Below the pieces are notes generated by a model. The model saw nothing but the letters and a program-made list of their open reading frames with translations. It was not told the DNA's origin and made no database searches. A stretch of 64,000 nucleotides of DNA, taken from Rhodospirillaceae bacterium (GTDB lineage Bacteria > Pseudomonadota > Alphaproteobacteria > Rhodospirillales > Rhodospirillaceae). The translations under genes were made by a program, and so were the position numbers. Below are positions 21,260 through 29,578 of the stretch, piece after piece. Location of the stretch: positions 496,001 through 560,000 of the forward strand of contig JAPKDQ010000001.1 in the NCBI GenBank assembly GCA_028822445.1. Reading direction: 5' to 3'. Position 1 is the first letter of the stretch, and every line of letters starts with the position of its first letter.

Positions 21260-22489
21260 ATGTCTTCTGTACCATCAACATATGGGGAATTTCGCGCCGG
21301 CTGGCGCGTTTTGTTTGGCGCTATCATTGGTGTGGCTGCTGGGCTTACGGGAATCGTCTTCTACACGCATGGTGTGTTTGTCGTTCCTATCACGCAGGAG
21401 TTTGGATGGAGCCGTGGAGCAACACAGTTTGCCTTTTCCTTTGTGATGATCAGTGCGGCTTTGACCGGGCCGTTCATTGGTACCCTCACGGATAAATACG
21501 GCGCACGAAAACTCGCACTTATCTCTTTGTTTGCCTTGAGCTTCTCGTTTGCTGCTTTATCTCTGAGCACGGATCAAATTTGGACATACTATACCCTGTG
21601 GATTGTCATGGCTGTCGTAGCCGCTGGAACGTTTCCTGTCACATGGACCCGTGGCGTCATCACTTGGTTCGATGGTAACCGTGGTTTAGCGCTTGGCATG
21701 ACTATGATGGGGACGGGGCTTGTTGCTGCTGGTGGGCCGCTCTACGCAGCTTGGCTAATTGAGTTATTCGGCTGGCGGGTGGCTTACCAAGCCATCGGTG
21801 CGACACTCTTGGTAGTTGCCTTTCCCGTAGCGTATTTTTTCTTTCGAGAGCGGGGAGCCGCGGAAGTTGCTCAGCATTCACCCTCTGCGAATCTTGGCAT
21901 GGAACCAAAAGAGGCGTTTTTCAGCTATCGGTTTTGGGTCATGGGGATCGCGCTCCTCTTTATTTGCTATGGCGTTGGCGGATTGATTTCGAACTTGGTG
22001 CCGATGTTGATGGATAAGGGCTTTCAGGCGACAGAAGCTGCGTCTTATGCGGGTTTAGTTGGAACCATGGTCATCGTAGGGCGGCTTGTTGTGGGCTACC
22101 TGATAGACCGCGTGTGGGCGCCGAAGATTGCTTGTATCTTTCTCATTCTTCCAACGGTGTCTTGTATACTTCTGGCGCAAGATCAGCTCACCCCACTGAT
22201 GATTACCATTTCAGCCTTGGCTGTGGGTCTTGCTGCTGGCGCCGAGCTCGACATTATTGCTTATATGACCAGTCGCTACTTTGGTATGAAACATTACGGC
22301 AAATTATATGGCGGTCAGTTTGTCTTTTTCGCCATTGGGTCCGGTGCAGCTCCCGCAGTATTCGGTTCAGCTTACGACATGACTGGAAGCTATGAGTTCA
22401 TCCTCTATTCGACGGCTATTTTGTTCGTTTTGGGAGCCTTAATGATGTTGCTTATGGGGCCGTATCCAGTGTTTAGGGACGCCGAGTGA
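21260..22489 (+). CDS. MFS transporter (OFA/monocarboxylate-like)
   Basis: A 409-residue inner-membrane transporter with about 12 hydrophobic segments. The loop 2-3 motif GTLTDKYGARK is near residue 75, and GFVVPITQEFGWSR-like residues (VFVVPITQEFGWSRG) are typical of the OFA and monocarboxylate branches. Its stop overlaps the next gene's GTG by four bases (GTGA), so the two are translationally coupled. It is the likely importer for the substrate handled by the neighbouring dehydrogenases. The substrate is unknown; an organic acid is the best guess from the family. Confidence 0.9.
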   Translation: MSSVPSTYGEFRAGWRVLFGAIIGVAAGLTGIVFYTHGVFVVPITQEFGWSRGATQFAFSFVMISAALTGPFIGTLTDKYGARKLALISLFALSFSFAALSLSTDQIWTYYTLWIVMAVVAAGTFPVTWTRGVITWFDGNRGLALGMTMMGTGLVAAGGPLYAAWLIELFGWRVAYQAIGATLLVVAFPVAYFFFRERGAAEVAQHSPSANLGMEPKEAFFSYRFWVMGIALLFICYGVGGLISNLVPMLMDKGFQATEAASYAGLVGTMVIVGRLVVGYLIDRVWAPKIACIFLILPTVSCILLAQDQLTPLMITISALAVGLAAGAELDIIAYMTSRYFGMKHYGKLYGGQFVFFAIGSGAAPAVFGSAYDMTGSYEFILYSTAILFVLGALMMLLMGPYPVFRDAE

Positions 22490-23199
22490 GCAAGCCCTTT
22501 TCCGGAAAGCTCGCCGTGGTCACTGGTGGGAGCTCTGGAATTGGAGCGGCCTGCGCTAAGCTTCTAAGCGAGCAAGGCGCTACAGTCGTTATTGGCGACG
22601 TAAAAGCTGATCCAGGCTCTCCCAACTTCCTCGATGTGACGGATAGGGAGTCCGTAGTAGCGTTCTTCACCGCTTTGGACCGTGCGCCAGAGGTCCTTAT
22701 TACTTGTGCGGGCGGCGCGTCACGTAAAGCGGTACTGGATGTTAACGAGGTTCACATGGAGCTTACCATGGCGCTCAATTTTGGTGGGTTCTGGCGGTGC
22801 GCACAGGAGGCTGCTCGGCGGGCAATCGATGAAGACAGCGGCCTTTCCATTGTTCACGTCGGCTCCAGTTTGCATCAAGGTCCAGCGCCGGAGTTGTCAC
22901 ACTTCGCTGCGGCTAAAGCGGCGAGTATCACAATGGTCCGCTGCCTAGCGCAAGAGCTTGCTTCTCAAAATATTCGAGTCAATGCGGTTATTCCTGGGCC
23001 AGTGGAAACGCCAGCCACGAAGCCGGTCTGGGATGCCCGTCCCGGCATGCGCGAAGCGCTCCGTAAGGCCCTACCTTTGGGTAATATAGGTGATGCTGAC
23101 GATGTCGTTCCTGCGATCTTATTCTTGGCGTCGCCGAGCGCGGCCTGGGCGACAGGGACAATCCTGGCAATTGACGGCGGCTTGAGCGTGTCACCGTGA
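22486..23199 (+). CDS. Short-chain dehydrogenase/reductase family protein, catalytic Tyr replaced by Phe
   Basis: A 237-residue classical SDR. The NAD(P)-binding TGGSSGIGAA is at residues 13-22. The NAG-equivalent reads CAGG, and a catalytic serine is present at 127 or 128. The YxxxK motif reads Phe140-AAA-Lys144, so the proton-donating tyrosine is missing. The C-terminus has the usual NAVIPGPVETP and LAIDGG. It starts at GTG inside the MFS stop and ends inside the start of the next gene, so all three are tightly coupled. It may have lost or changed activity. Confidence 0.88.
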   Translation: MSKPFSGKLAVVTGGSSGIGAACAKLLSEQGATVVIGDVKADPGSPNFLDVTDRESVVAFFTALDRAPEVLITCAGGASRKAVLDVNEVHMELTMALNFGGFWRCAQEAARRAIDEDSGLSIVHVGSSLHQGPAPELSHFAAAKAASITMVRCLAQELASQNIRVNAVIPGPVETPATKPVWDARPGMREALRKALPLGNIGDADDVVPAILFLASPSAAWATGTILAIDGGLSVSP

Positions 23200-24119
23200 T
23201 TCGGTGGCTGGTGGTTGGCGCTGGGCACGCTGGGAAGTGCCATATAGCGGCAATTGATCAGGTTATCGGAGCAGAACTCGTGGGCGTTGTCGATACGAAT
23301 GCAGACATTGATGCAAATGCGCCAATATTTGATAACCTTGCTGCTGCGATTGCAGAAACCAAACCAACCGCGGTCATCATTGCTACGCCTAATGACACCC
23401 AACTAGCTTTGGCTCGTGTAGCAATTGATGCCGGGCTACCAGTGTTATGTGAGAAGCCCGTTTGCAACTCTTTTGAAGATGCTAAGAAGCTAGCGCTGTT
23501 CTCTGATCAGTCGAAGGTTCCAGTTGGCGTGGTTCTTAATCAACGAGCACAGTTACATAGTCGTTGGATTAAAGGTTTGGTTCACTCTGGTGTGTTTAGG
23601 CCAGAGCAAGCCGTATTCTCTGCTAACTTACCTAGGTTGACGGGATGGCATGCTGACCCGACTAGGTCTGGAGGCGGCCTACTGCGAACGGTCGGTCTAC
23701 ATTATATCGATCTTCTGATTTGGTGGTTGGGGCGACCATCTCTTAAATATGCAAAGCTTTCGGGATCTCCACAAGAAAACAAAATCGACGTTGCGGTGGA
23801 GTTCTCGGCCAGTTGCCGCGCACAGATTAATATCACCGCGGTCCATGAGATAGGCTCCGGACCGGTTAAATGCACCCTTGAATCAAAGAGCGCATGTCTT
23901 GAGATGCATGGCCACGAAATCATGTCAGTGGATGGTTTGCCTGAGCCTCCACCACTAGAACCGATTGGGGAGGGGTTGTTCTTTGGTCCGGGACATCAAG
24001 TCGTTGTCGAAGAGGCGACGGCATCGCTCGCGCAGTCAAAAGGTTTCCCCATCAACGTGATGGATGTGTTCCCGGCATTGTCTTTGATCGAAGAAATATA
24101 CGCAGGGGGCCGCAGCTAG
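23196..24119 (+). CDS. Gfo/Idh/MocA-family oxidoreductase
   Basis: A 307-residue NAD(P)-dependent oxidoreductase. The N-terminal Rossmann motif is VVGAGHAGKCH, with the conserved EKPVCNS near residue 88 carrying the catalytic lysine region. The C-terminal alpha/beta substrate domain includes GGGLLRTVGLHYIDLL, with the family histidine. GTG 23196 overlaps the SDR stop by four bases. Members usually act on sugars, inositols or related polyols. The specificity here is unknown. The gene ends the operon and converges on a hydrolase gene 9 bases away. Confidence 0.9.
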   Translation: MIRWLVVGAGHAGKCHIAAIDQVIGAELVGVVDTNADIDANAPIFDNLAAAIAETKPTAVIIATPNDTQLALARVAIDAGLPVLCEKPVCNSFEDAKKLALFSDQSKVPVGVVLNQRAQLHSRWIKGLVHSGVFRPEQAVFSANLPRLTGWHADPTRSGGGLLRTVGLHYIDLLIWWLGRPSLKYAKLSGSPQENKIDVAVEFSASCRAQINITAVHEIGSGPVKCTLESKSACLEMHGHEIMSVDGLPEPPPLEPIGEGLFFGPGHQVVVEEATASLAQSKGFPINVMDVFPALSLIEEIYAGGRS

Positions 24120-24128
24120 CCCCGCCGC

Positions 24129-25103
24129 CTATTTAGATTCAAACGCAAACATTGTTGCTGTTTGTCCAGCATCTACCAGGCCGTCTAAATGCACTTTTGC
24201 TGCATATGTACCGCGGACGTAATAATCGGCAAAAGCCAACGTTGCCGATTTTAATGTGCTCAATTGTTCTAGCATGGGCGTTGACCCATCGTTGCCGCAG
24301 ATCAGGCCGCCGAATCGGTGGTCAGCGCCGTCGACTACCGCCAAGTACTTATCGCCAGGTACAGCGTCATGGTAAGTATTTGCGTGAACTTCCCAAGTCG
24401 GCATCATCGGCGGAATGAAGTCTTTGGTGCCCGTCGTCACAATCATCGGATGATCGATCGTTTTAGCAGAGTTCTCATCAACAAACCCTGGCATGTAACC
24501 GGGTGGTGACACGGCGATTACTGATTTGAAGCGTGGGTCTGGTTCGTATACAGGGGCGTTGTCATCATCACGTGAGTATGTCGTGGCTCCGGCTGCAGAC
24601 TGCGCTGTTAGCCCACCATAGGAATGCCCGGCAGCGATAATAGTTGATAAATCAAGTGTGTCCGTTAGTTCTGGAATAGCGGTCGTGATTTGATCCAGAA
24701 GATCGAGGCTGTGCACCATATCTAGGCGGCGTTCCTGCCAAATAACGTGTTGCGGATAGTCGCCTGCTTTTGAGCCCGGCTCTGCGTCAAGGTGACGTGG
24801 TTGTATGACGGTGTAACCGTGGCTGGCCCAATGAGCGACGAGTGGGTCGTTTCCGTCTAGTTCGCATCTGAAGCCATGAGAGAACACGATCAGTGGTGAT
24901 CTATCGACGTCTACTGGGCGCGCAACTTGAATGGTGAGCGGTTCGACCCGTTCCGGTGTGTTCAGTTCTAGGTCGCGTGTATATGCTACGGTGTAAGGGC
25001 CATCGGTACCATCGTATGTGGTGACGTGGTCCGCGCTTAGACCTGCCATCGGTATAGAGGTAACGAGGCATGCAGCAGCAATCGTCGACCCGAATTTTAT
25101 CAT
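24129..25103 (-). CDS. Exported alpha/beta hydrolase (dienelactone hydrolase / PAF-acetylhydrolase-like)
   Basis: A 324-residue protein with a signal peptide (about residues 1-24). The hydrolase domain has FSHGFRCELDGND after the fourth strand, a nucleophile elbow GHSYGG near residue 169, an Asp in TGTKDFIPP and a His in VDGADHRFGG, so the triad is complete. The family includes PAF-acetylhydrolase-like and chlorophyllase-like esterases. The product should be periplasmic. It starts 9 bases past the stop of a small membrane-protein gene and probably shares its transcript. Confidence 0.88.
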   Translation of the reverse strand: MIKFGSTIAAACLVTSIPMAGLSADHVTTYDGTDGPYTVAYTRDLELNTPERVEPLTIQVARPVDVDRSPLIVFSHGFRCELDGNDPLVAHWASHGYTVIQPRHLDAEPGSKAGDYPQHVIWQERRLDMVHSLDLLDQITTAIPELTDTLDLSTIIAAGHSYGGLTAQSAAGATTYSRDDDNAPVYEPDPRFKSVIAVSPPGYMPGFVDENSAKTIDHPMIVTTGTKDFIPPMMPTWEVHANTYHDAVPGDKYLAVVDGADHRFGGLICGNDGSTPMLEQLSTLKSATLAFADYYVRGTYAAKVHLDGLVDAGQTATMFAFESK

Positions 25104-25112
25104 TGCTCTGCT

Positions 25113-25310
25113 TTACGCCGACACTTGGCGGGTGCCAAAGACACCTTTGTAAAGCCACGCTAGGGCAAGCCAAACGGGGATTGCCAGAACAAACGCTGCA
25201 ATTAGTCCCGTATTCGCGAATACGATCGAAGCCAGGATCACACCAATGATCAAGAATAGTATGTCAGCTAAAAACCAGCCTAAACTCTTTATAATTCTTA
25301 ATAATGACAT
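25113..25310 (-). CDS. Small membrane protein with two transmembrane helices
   Basis: A 65-residue hydrophobic protein: a short basic N-terminus, two predicted membrane segments (about residues 10-30 and 33-53) and a polar C-terminal tail. I recognise no family. Support comes from its sensible topology and its position 9 bases upstream of the exported hydrolase gene on the same strand, which suggests one transcript. Confidence 0.6.
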   Translation of the reverse strand: MSLLRIIKSLGWFLADILFLIIGVILASIVFANTGLIAAFVLAIPVWLALAWLYKGVFGTRQVSA

Positions 25311-25426
25311 AAACCTAACTCACTATTTATTGGTCAAAGAGCAACTGTCTCCTATCTGGCCGCTTTTGTTGCAGGATGCAAGGCAGATAAGATCACTCCC
25401 ATCAATTTCTTAACTAAGGTATCGCT

Positions 25427-26338
25427 ATGAGATCGTTACTGGCCGTCTGTCTGGTCTTTTTGGTGGCATCCATAAACGCGCCTACCCGCGCAGGCGTGGA
25501 ATTCATGACCGTAGAAGGCTACGGTGGTGTTCCCTTGAACGTCATGACCGCCGGTGACCCAGAGAAACCCGGCATCCTTTTTATTCATGGCATGGCTCAA
25601 GCATCGCAGGCTTTTCGTCTCCAGTTTGACTCAGAGCTAGCCGATAATTTCTACCTTGTCGCCTTTGATATGCGTGGCCACGGTTTGTCCGGCAAGCCAT
25701 GGCAGCCAGACCTTCTCGTGCCTTCTCAGGCTTGGGCTGGCGATGTTGCTGCCGTTATGGCGGTTACTGGGTTAGATAAGCCAGTCGTTGTCGGGTGGTC
25801 CTACGGTGGGTTCGTCCTCTCTGATTATGTACGTCACTATGGTACCGATAACCTTGCCGGTATAAATTTGGTTGGGTCTTTGGGTGGTTTGGTGCCGCGT
25901 TCACCATTTCCGCCGTCAGATGATATTAAAGCCATTATGGAGAATTCCGCTCGGACGCGATCCCTTAATCTTCGAGACAATATTTTGGCAGCTGAGAACA
26001 CGGCTAAGACGTTCTATACAGACAGGATGACTCAATCCGACAAAGACGTGCAGATTGCAATGGGGGTAATGATGCCTGCCTATGTGCGTCGCGCTATGGC
26101 GGGCCGTAAACTGGATAATACGGACATCGTAAATCAAGTTACAGTGCCTGTGCTTTTGTCGCGAGGGTCAGGAGACATCATGATGCCCGCCAACGATACG
26201 GACGTGGCCATGGTTACGCTGACGGATTCCACTTTTTCGTTCTATGAAGACACTGGACACTTGCCGTTCTTTCAGCACCCTGAACGCTATAACGCGGAGT
26301 TATCCGCGTTCGCAAACCGAGTTATGTTCGAAGATTAA
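25427..26338 (+). CDS. Exported alpha/beta hydrolase
   Basis: A 303-residue protein. A signal peptide (about residues 1-22, ending in TRAG) is followed by a complete alpha/beta-hydrolase domain with FIHGMAQASQAF at the oxyanion site, nucleophile elbow GWSYGG near residue 125, an Asp in RGSGDIMMPA and a His in TGHLPFFQHPE. The order matches peroxidase/epoxide-hydrolase-like esterases. It is divergent from the small membrane protein and hydrolase pair, and converges on the MATE gene. The substrate is unknown. Confidence 0.88.
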   Translation: MRSLLAVCLVFLVASINAPTRAGVEFMTVEGYGGVPLNVMTAGDPEKPGILFIHGMAQASQAFRLQFDSELADNFYLVAFDMRGHGLSGKPWQPDLLVPSQAWAGDVAAVMAVTGLDKPVVVGWSYGGFVLSDYVRHYGTDNLAGINLVGSLGGLVPRSPFPPSDDIKAIMENSARTRSLNLRDNILAAENTAKTFYTDRMTQSDKDVQIAMGVMMPAYVRRAMAGRKLDNTDIVNQVTVPVLLSRGSGDIMMPANDTDVAMVTLTDSTFSFYEDTGHLPFFQHPERYNAELSAFANRVMFED

Positions 26339-26349
26339 TCAAGCAAGAA

Positions 26350-27696
26350 TCAAACTTTGATGTGCTGCCATTTTCCGAACTGCCAAACCCCAGCATATAT
26401 AATTGTAGTGATAAGGCGGTAGATGATGAACCATGCCCAAACGCCCAGCAGGCCATAGCCGAGATAGGGACCGACCACATAGGCTAGCGGCAAGAATAAA
26501 AGCCACTGTAAACCGACCGAGATTTTGGCAACCATTTGGGCGGCCCCTGCGCCTTGAAGACCGCTCAGCAAAATCATTGAGACTGCTTCAAACCAGATTG
26601 TCATACCAACCAAGATCAACGGTGGTCGCGCCATTTCTATAACGCTAGGGTCAGTTAGAAAGATCGCGAGGATTGGTGCGGGGAAGAAGATCATGGGAAC
26701 ACCAATAGTCCCCATGACTGCGATACCCACTTTGACCACATCCCAGCCCCAGGCTTTTGCATCGTCTGGGTCGCCTCGGCCAAGCGCTTGGCCAACCATA
26801 GAGGCGCAGGCAATGCCTAAGCCAAGGCCCGGTAGGAAAGCAGTTTGAGAGACGTTCATCAGCACGCTCGCGGCGGCCAGTTCTGACGTACCGATTTGGC
26901 CGATGATGAGGAAAAGGGCTGTAAACCCGGCTGCAAAAAAGAACTGCTGAATGGAAGCGGGAATCGATATACGTAGAATGCCCAGCAGTGTTTCGCGTCT
27001 TGGTAATCGATCCAAAAATCCTCGATCACGCGCGAGATGCCAGGCCTGAAACGCATATAGCCCCGTGCCGACAAAGATAGAGATGGTTGTGGCAAGACCG
27101 GCGCCTTCCGCCCCCAGCGTGGGTGCACCGAGATTGCCGAATATGAGTACCCAGTTCAGGAAGATGTTTATGACATGCATCACGATCAACGTGCGCATGT
27201 AGATCATCGACATATTGATACCGTTCCAGAATCCTCTAAAGGCGTAGTTCATTGCGATGGCGACGGTGCCGAGAATGCGGGCCTGGAGATAGGGCACACC
27301 ATTTTTGACAACGTCTGGATCGTTGTCGAGAAGTGGGAAACCGAGTGGGGCGGCGTAATAGAGAACCACAGTCAGTGGTATGCCTATGATCAGGGCGAGG
27401 AAGAGACCACCGTTTAAAGGAATGGCGGTTTCATTCTCTTTCCCTTCACCCTTACGTCTGGAGGCTATCGCTTGAACCCCGGTGCCTAGCCCTAAAATAA
27501 TCGCGATGGCCATGAAATTGGTGAAGCTGGCAAGGCCTACAGCGGCAAGGGCTGTAGTGCTGACGCGCCCGACCATGGCTGTATCGACCAGATTAAGAAT
27601 GTTTTGGGACACCATGCCGCCAACAATTGGCAAAGATAGAACCAGTATTGTTCTAAGCCGCCCAGTTGGTGGGGCAGTCTCGATAACGTTGGCCAT
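26350..27696 (-). CDS. MATE-family multidrug/metabolite exporter
   Basis: A 448-residue inner-membrane protein with about 12 hydrophobic helices in two related halves. Family features include VLSLPIVGGMVSQNILNLVD near the start with the conserved DTAMVGR, and the second-half GLGIACASMVGQALGRGD. MATE proteins export cationic drugs or metabolites using sodium or proton gradients. Which ion is used cannot be read here. It stands alone between convergent and divergent neighbours. Confidence 0.93.
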   Translation of the reverse strand: MANVIETAPPTGRLRTILVLSLPIVGGMVSQNILNLVDTAMVGRVSTTALAAVGLASFTNFMAIAIILGLGTGVQAIASRRKGEGKENETAIPLNGGLFLALIIGIPLTVVLYYAAPLGFPLLDNDPDVVKNGVPYLQARILGTVAIAMNYAFRGFWNGINMSMIYMRTLIVMHVINIFLNWVLIFGNLGAPTLGAEGAGLATTISIFVGTGLYAFQAWHLARDRGFLDRLPRRETLLGILRISIPASIQQFFFAAGFTALFLIIGQIGTSELAAASVLMNVSQTAFLPGLGLGIACASMVGQALGRGDPDDAKAWGWDVVKVGIAVMGTIGVPMIFFPAPILAIFLTDPSVIEMARPPLILVGMTIWFEAVSMILLSGLQGAGAAQMVAKISVGLQWLLFLPLAYVVGPYLGYGLLGVWAWFIIYRLITTIIYAGVWQFGKWQHIKV

Positions 27697-28012
27697 AGGG
27701 ATGCCGGTGATTAAGGGTTTCTTATAGGCACTCTATGCCAGATTTTCAGTCGACAATGTGACAAGCCGACGAGCGTAGCAATACCCCTTTGTTTCAGAAT
27801 TTTTTAAAGAACCGGGGTATTAATGGAACCCGCTGAAGAAGGAGCGTGGTTTTCTGTTCGTCCAGGCGGTTAAGGGCCTATTATAGTCAATCTAAGCAAG
27901 TTTCAAAGCCGAATACTCATGTGTTTTGATGGATATATATGTAATCGGCCATTGACCATAGGGGTGGCTAAGGCGCTACGATACGTTCTCTCATGGAAAA
28001 GGACGGCTGATT
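27697..28012. promoter_or_regulatory. Divergent intergenic region with 8-bp inverted repeat
   Basis: This 316-bp gap separates the MATE and tannase-like genes. It contains a perfect inverted repeat, AATACCCC at 27780-27787 and GGGGTATT at 27814-27821, with a 26-base AT-rich spacer. A TTGACC at 27952-27957 may be a -35 element for the tannase gene, but no good -10 follows at standard spacing. No gene is seen. Confidence 0.35.
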
Positions 28013-29575
28013 ATGCGCATCCATATGATAGTGGTGTCTTTGGTTCTGGCCATTTCGACTACGTTGAGTATTGCACCAGTTCAAGCGGCGACAGAAGGCC
28101 AGTGCCAAAGCCTTCAGTCTCAAGATTTCTCAAACATCATCGATGCCTCGACACATGTGATGTCTAGCCGCGTTGTTGCAGCCGCCAATGATGTTCCAGA
28201 CTACTGCCAAGTTAAAGGCTATGTCAGTTCGAGCGTTGAGTTTGAAATGCGCCTTCCTCTTAAAAACTGGAATGGGAAGTTCATCAAACGCGGGTGCGGT
28301 GGGTTCTGTGGTAGTGTCTTCATTGCAGCCTGCGATAATCACGTCAAAGATGGCTATGCCTGTGTGGCGAGTGACATGGGACATACATCAACGGCATTGG
28401 ACGCAAAGTGGGCGTACAACGACATTCAGGCCGAAATCGATTTTGGCTATCGAGCAACGCACGTTGTAACCGTTGCTGGCAAAGCCATTACGGAATCATT
28501 TTACGACAACGCACCAAGTCGGTCCTATTTTATGGGGTGTTCGACCGGGGGTCGGCAAGGGTTGGTGGAAGCTCAGCGTTTTCCATACGACTTTGACGGA
28601 ATTGTAGCAGGGGCTCCAGTAATCGACGAAACTGGCGCTGGGATGGAGTTGCTTTGGACGATTGTCGCGAACCGGGACGAAGATGGAAAACAGGTTTTGC
28701 CGTCGAGCAAAGTGCAGATGATCCATGACGCTGTGATCGCAAAGTGCGATATGAATGATGGCATTGAAGATGGATTGATTGGCGATGCCCGCGACTGCGA
28801 TTTTGAACCGTCCGAGCTTCAATGTCGGGGGCGCGACCGAGATAACTGTTTAACAGCGGCGCAGGTAGAAACCGTCAATAAGATGTATCAGGGGCCGGTT
28901 AATTCAGATGGTATGGCACTCTATACAGGTGGCGTGCAGCGGGGGTCCGAACTCAATTGGATCGGAAATTACATAAGCGAAGATGGTGGTCCCTCAGTCT
29001 ACGAGAATTTCATGGCGGACATGTTTCGCTACTTGAATTTTATGCCTGACCCAGGCCCGTCATGGCAACCTACCGACTTTGATTTTGATTATGACTACAA
29101 ACGCCTTGGCCTCATGGAGGCAATCTATACGGGGTCCAATCCCGATTTGAGAAAGTTCAAAGCCAATGGCGGGAAGATGCTGACTTATCAAGGTTGGCGC
29201 GACCAGTCCGTGGTGCCGCTAAATATTATTGACTATTACGAGACGGTCACCAAAACCATGGGCGGACAAGAGGCCACCGAAGATTTTTATCGGCTTTTCA
29301 TGATTCCCGGCATGAACCACTGCTCCGGTGGGGCAGGAGCCTACGCCATAGACTACTTGGCCTATATGGAAGATTGGGTTGAGAAGGGCGAAGCGCCGGA
29401 CGTTCTGATTGGTGTGCATCCGAATGTTAGGGTCGACAGTGCAGGAACAGATCTTCCCTTGGTAGAGGAGCAGGTTGACTTCAGTCGACCCGCGTTTCCC
29501 TACCCGGCAAAAGTGGCGTATAGCGGCAAAGGTGACGCTAACCATGCGGCAAACTTCGTAAGAGTTGATCCGTAG
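28013..29575 (+). CDS. Tannase/feruloyl-esterase-family hydrolase, exported
   Basis: A 520-residue protein with a signal peptide (about residues 1-24, ending in VQAA). It has the tannase-family elbow GCSTGGRQG near residue 170, a calcium-site-like acidic loop (DGIEDGLIGDARDCDF) and many cysteines for disulfides. The late MNHCSGGAGA holds the catalytic histidine next to a cysteine. Known members hydrolyse gallate or ferulate esters of plant phenolics, or related esters. The product should act in the periplasm or outside the cell. The start is preceded by AAAAGGACG. Confidence 0.92.
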   Translation: MRIHMIVVSLVLAISTTLSIAPVQAATEGQCQSLQSQDFSNIIDASTHVMSSRVVAAANDVPDYCQVKGYVSSSVEFEMRLPLKNWNGKFIKRGCGGFCGSVFIAACDNHVKDGYACVASDMGHTSTALDAKWAYNDIQAEIDFGYRATHVVTVAGKAITESFYDNAPSRSYFMGCSTGGRQGLVEAQRFPYDFDGIVAGAPVIDETGAGMELLWTIVANRDEDGKQVLPSSKVQMIHDAVIAKCDMNDGIEDGLIGDARDCDFEPSELQCRGRDRDNCLTAAQVETVNKMYQGPVNSDGMALYTGGVQRGSELNWIGNYISEDGGPSVYENFMADMFRYLNFMPDPGPSWQPTDFDFDYDYKRLGLMEAIYTGSNPDLRKFKANGGKMLTYQGWRDQSVVPLNIIDYYETVTKTMGGQEATEDFYRLFMIPGMNHCSGGAGAYAIDYLAYMEDWVEKGEAPDVLIGVHPNVRVDSAGTDLPLVEEQVDFSRPAFPYPAKVAYSGKGDANHAANFVRVDP

Positions 29576-29578
29576 GGT

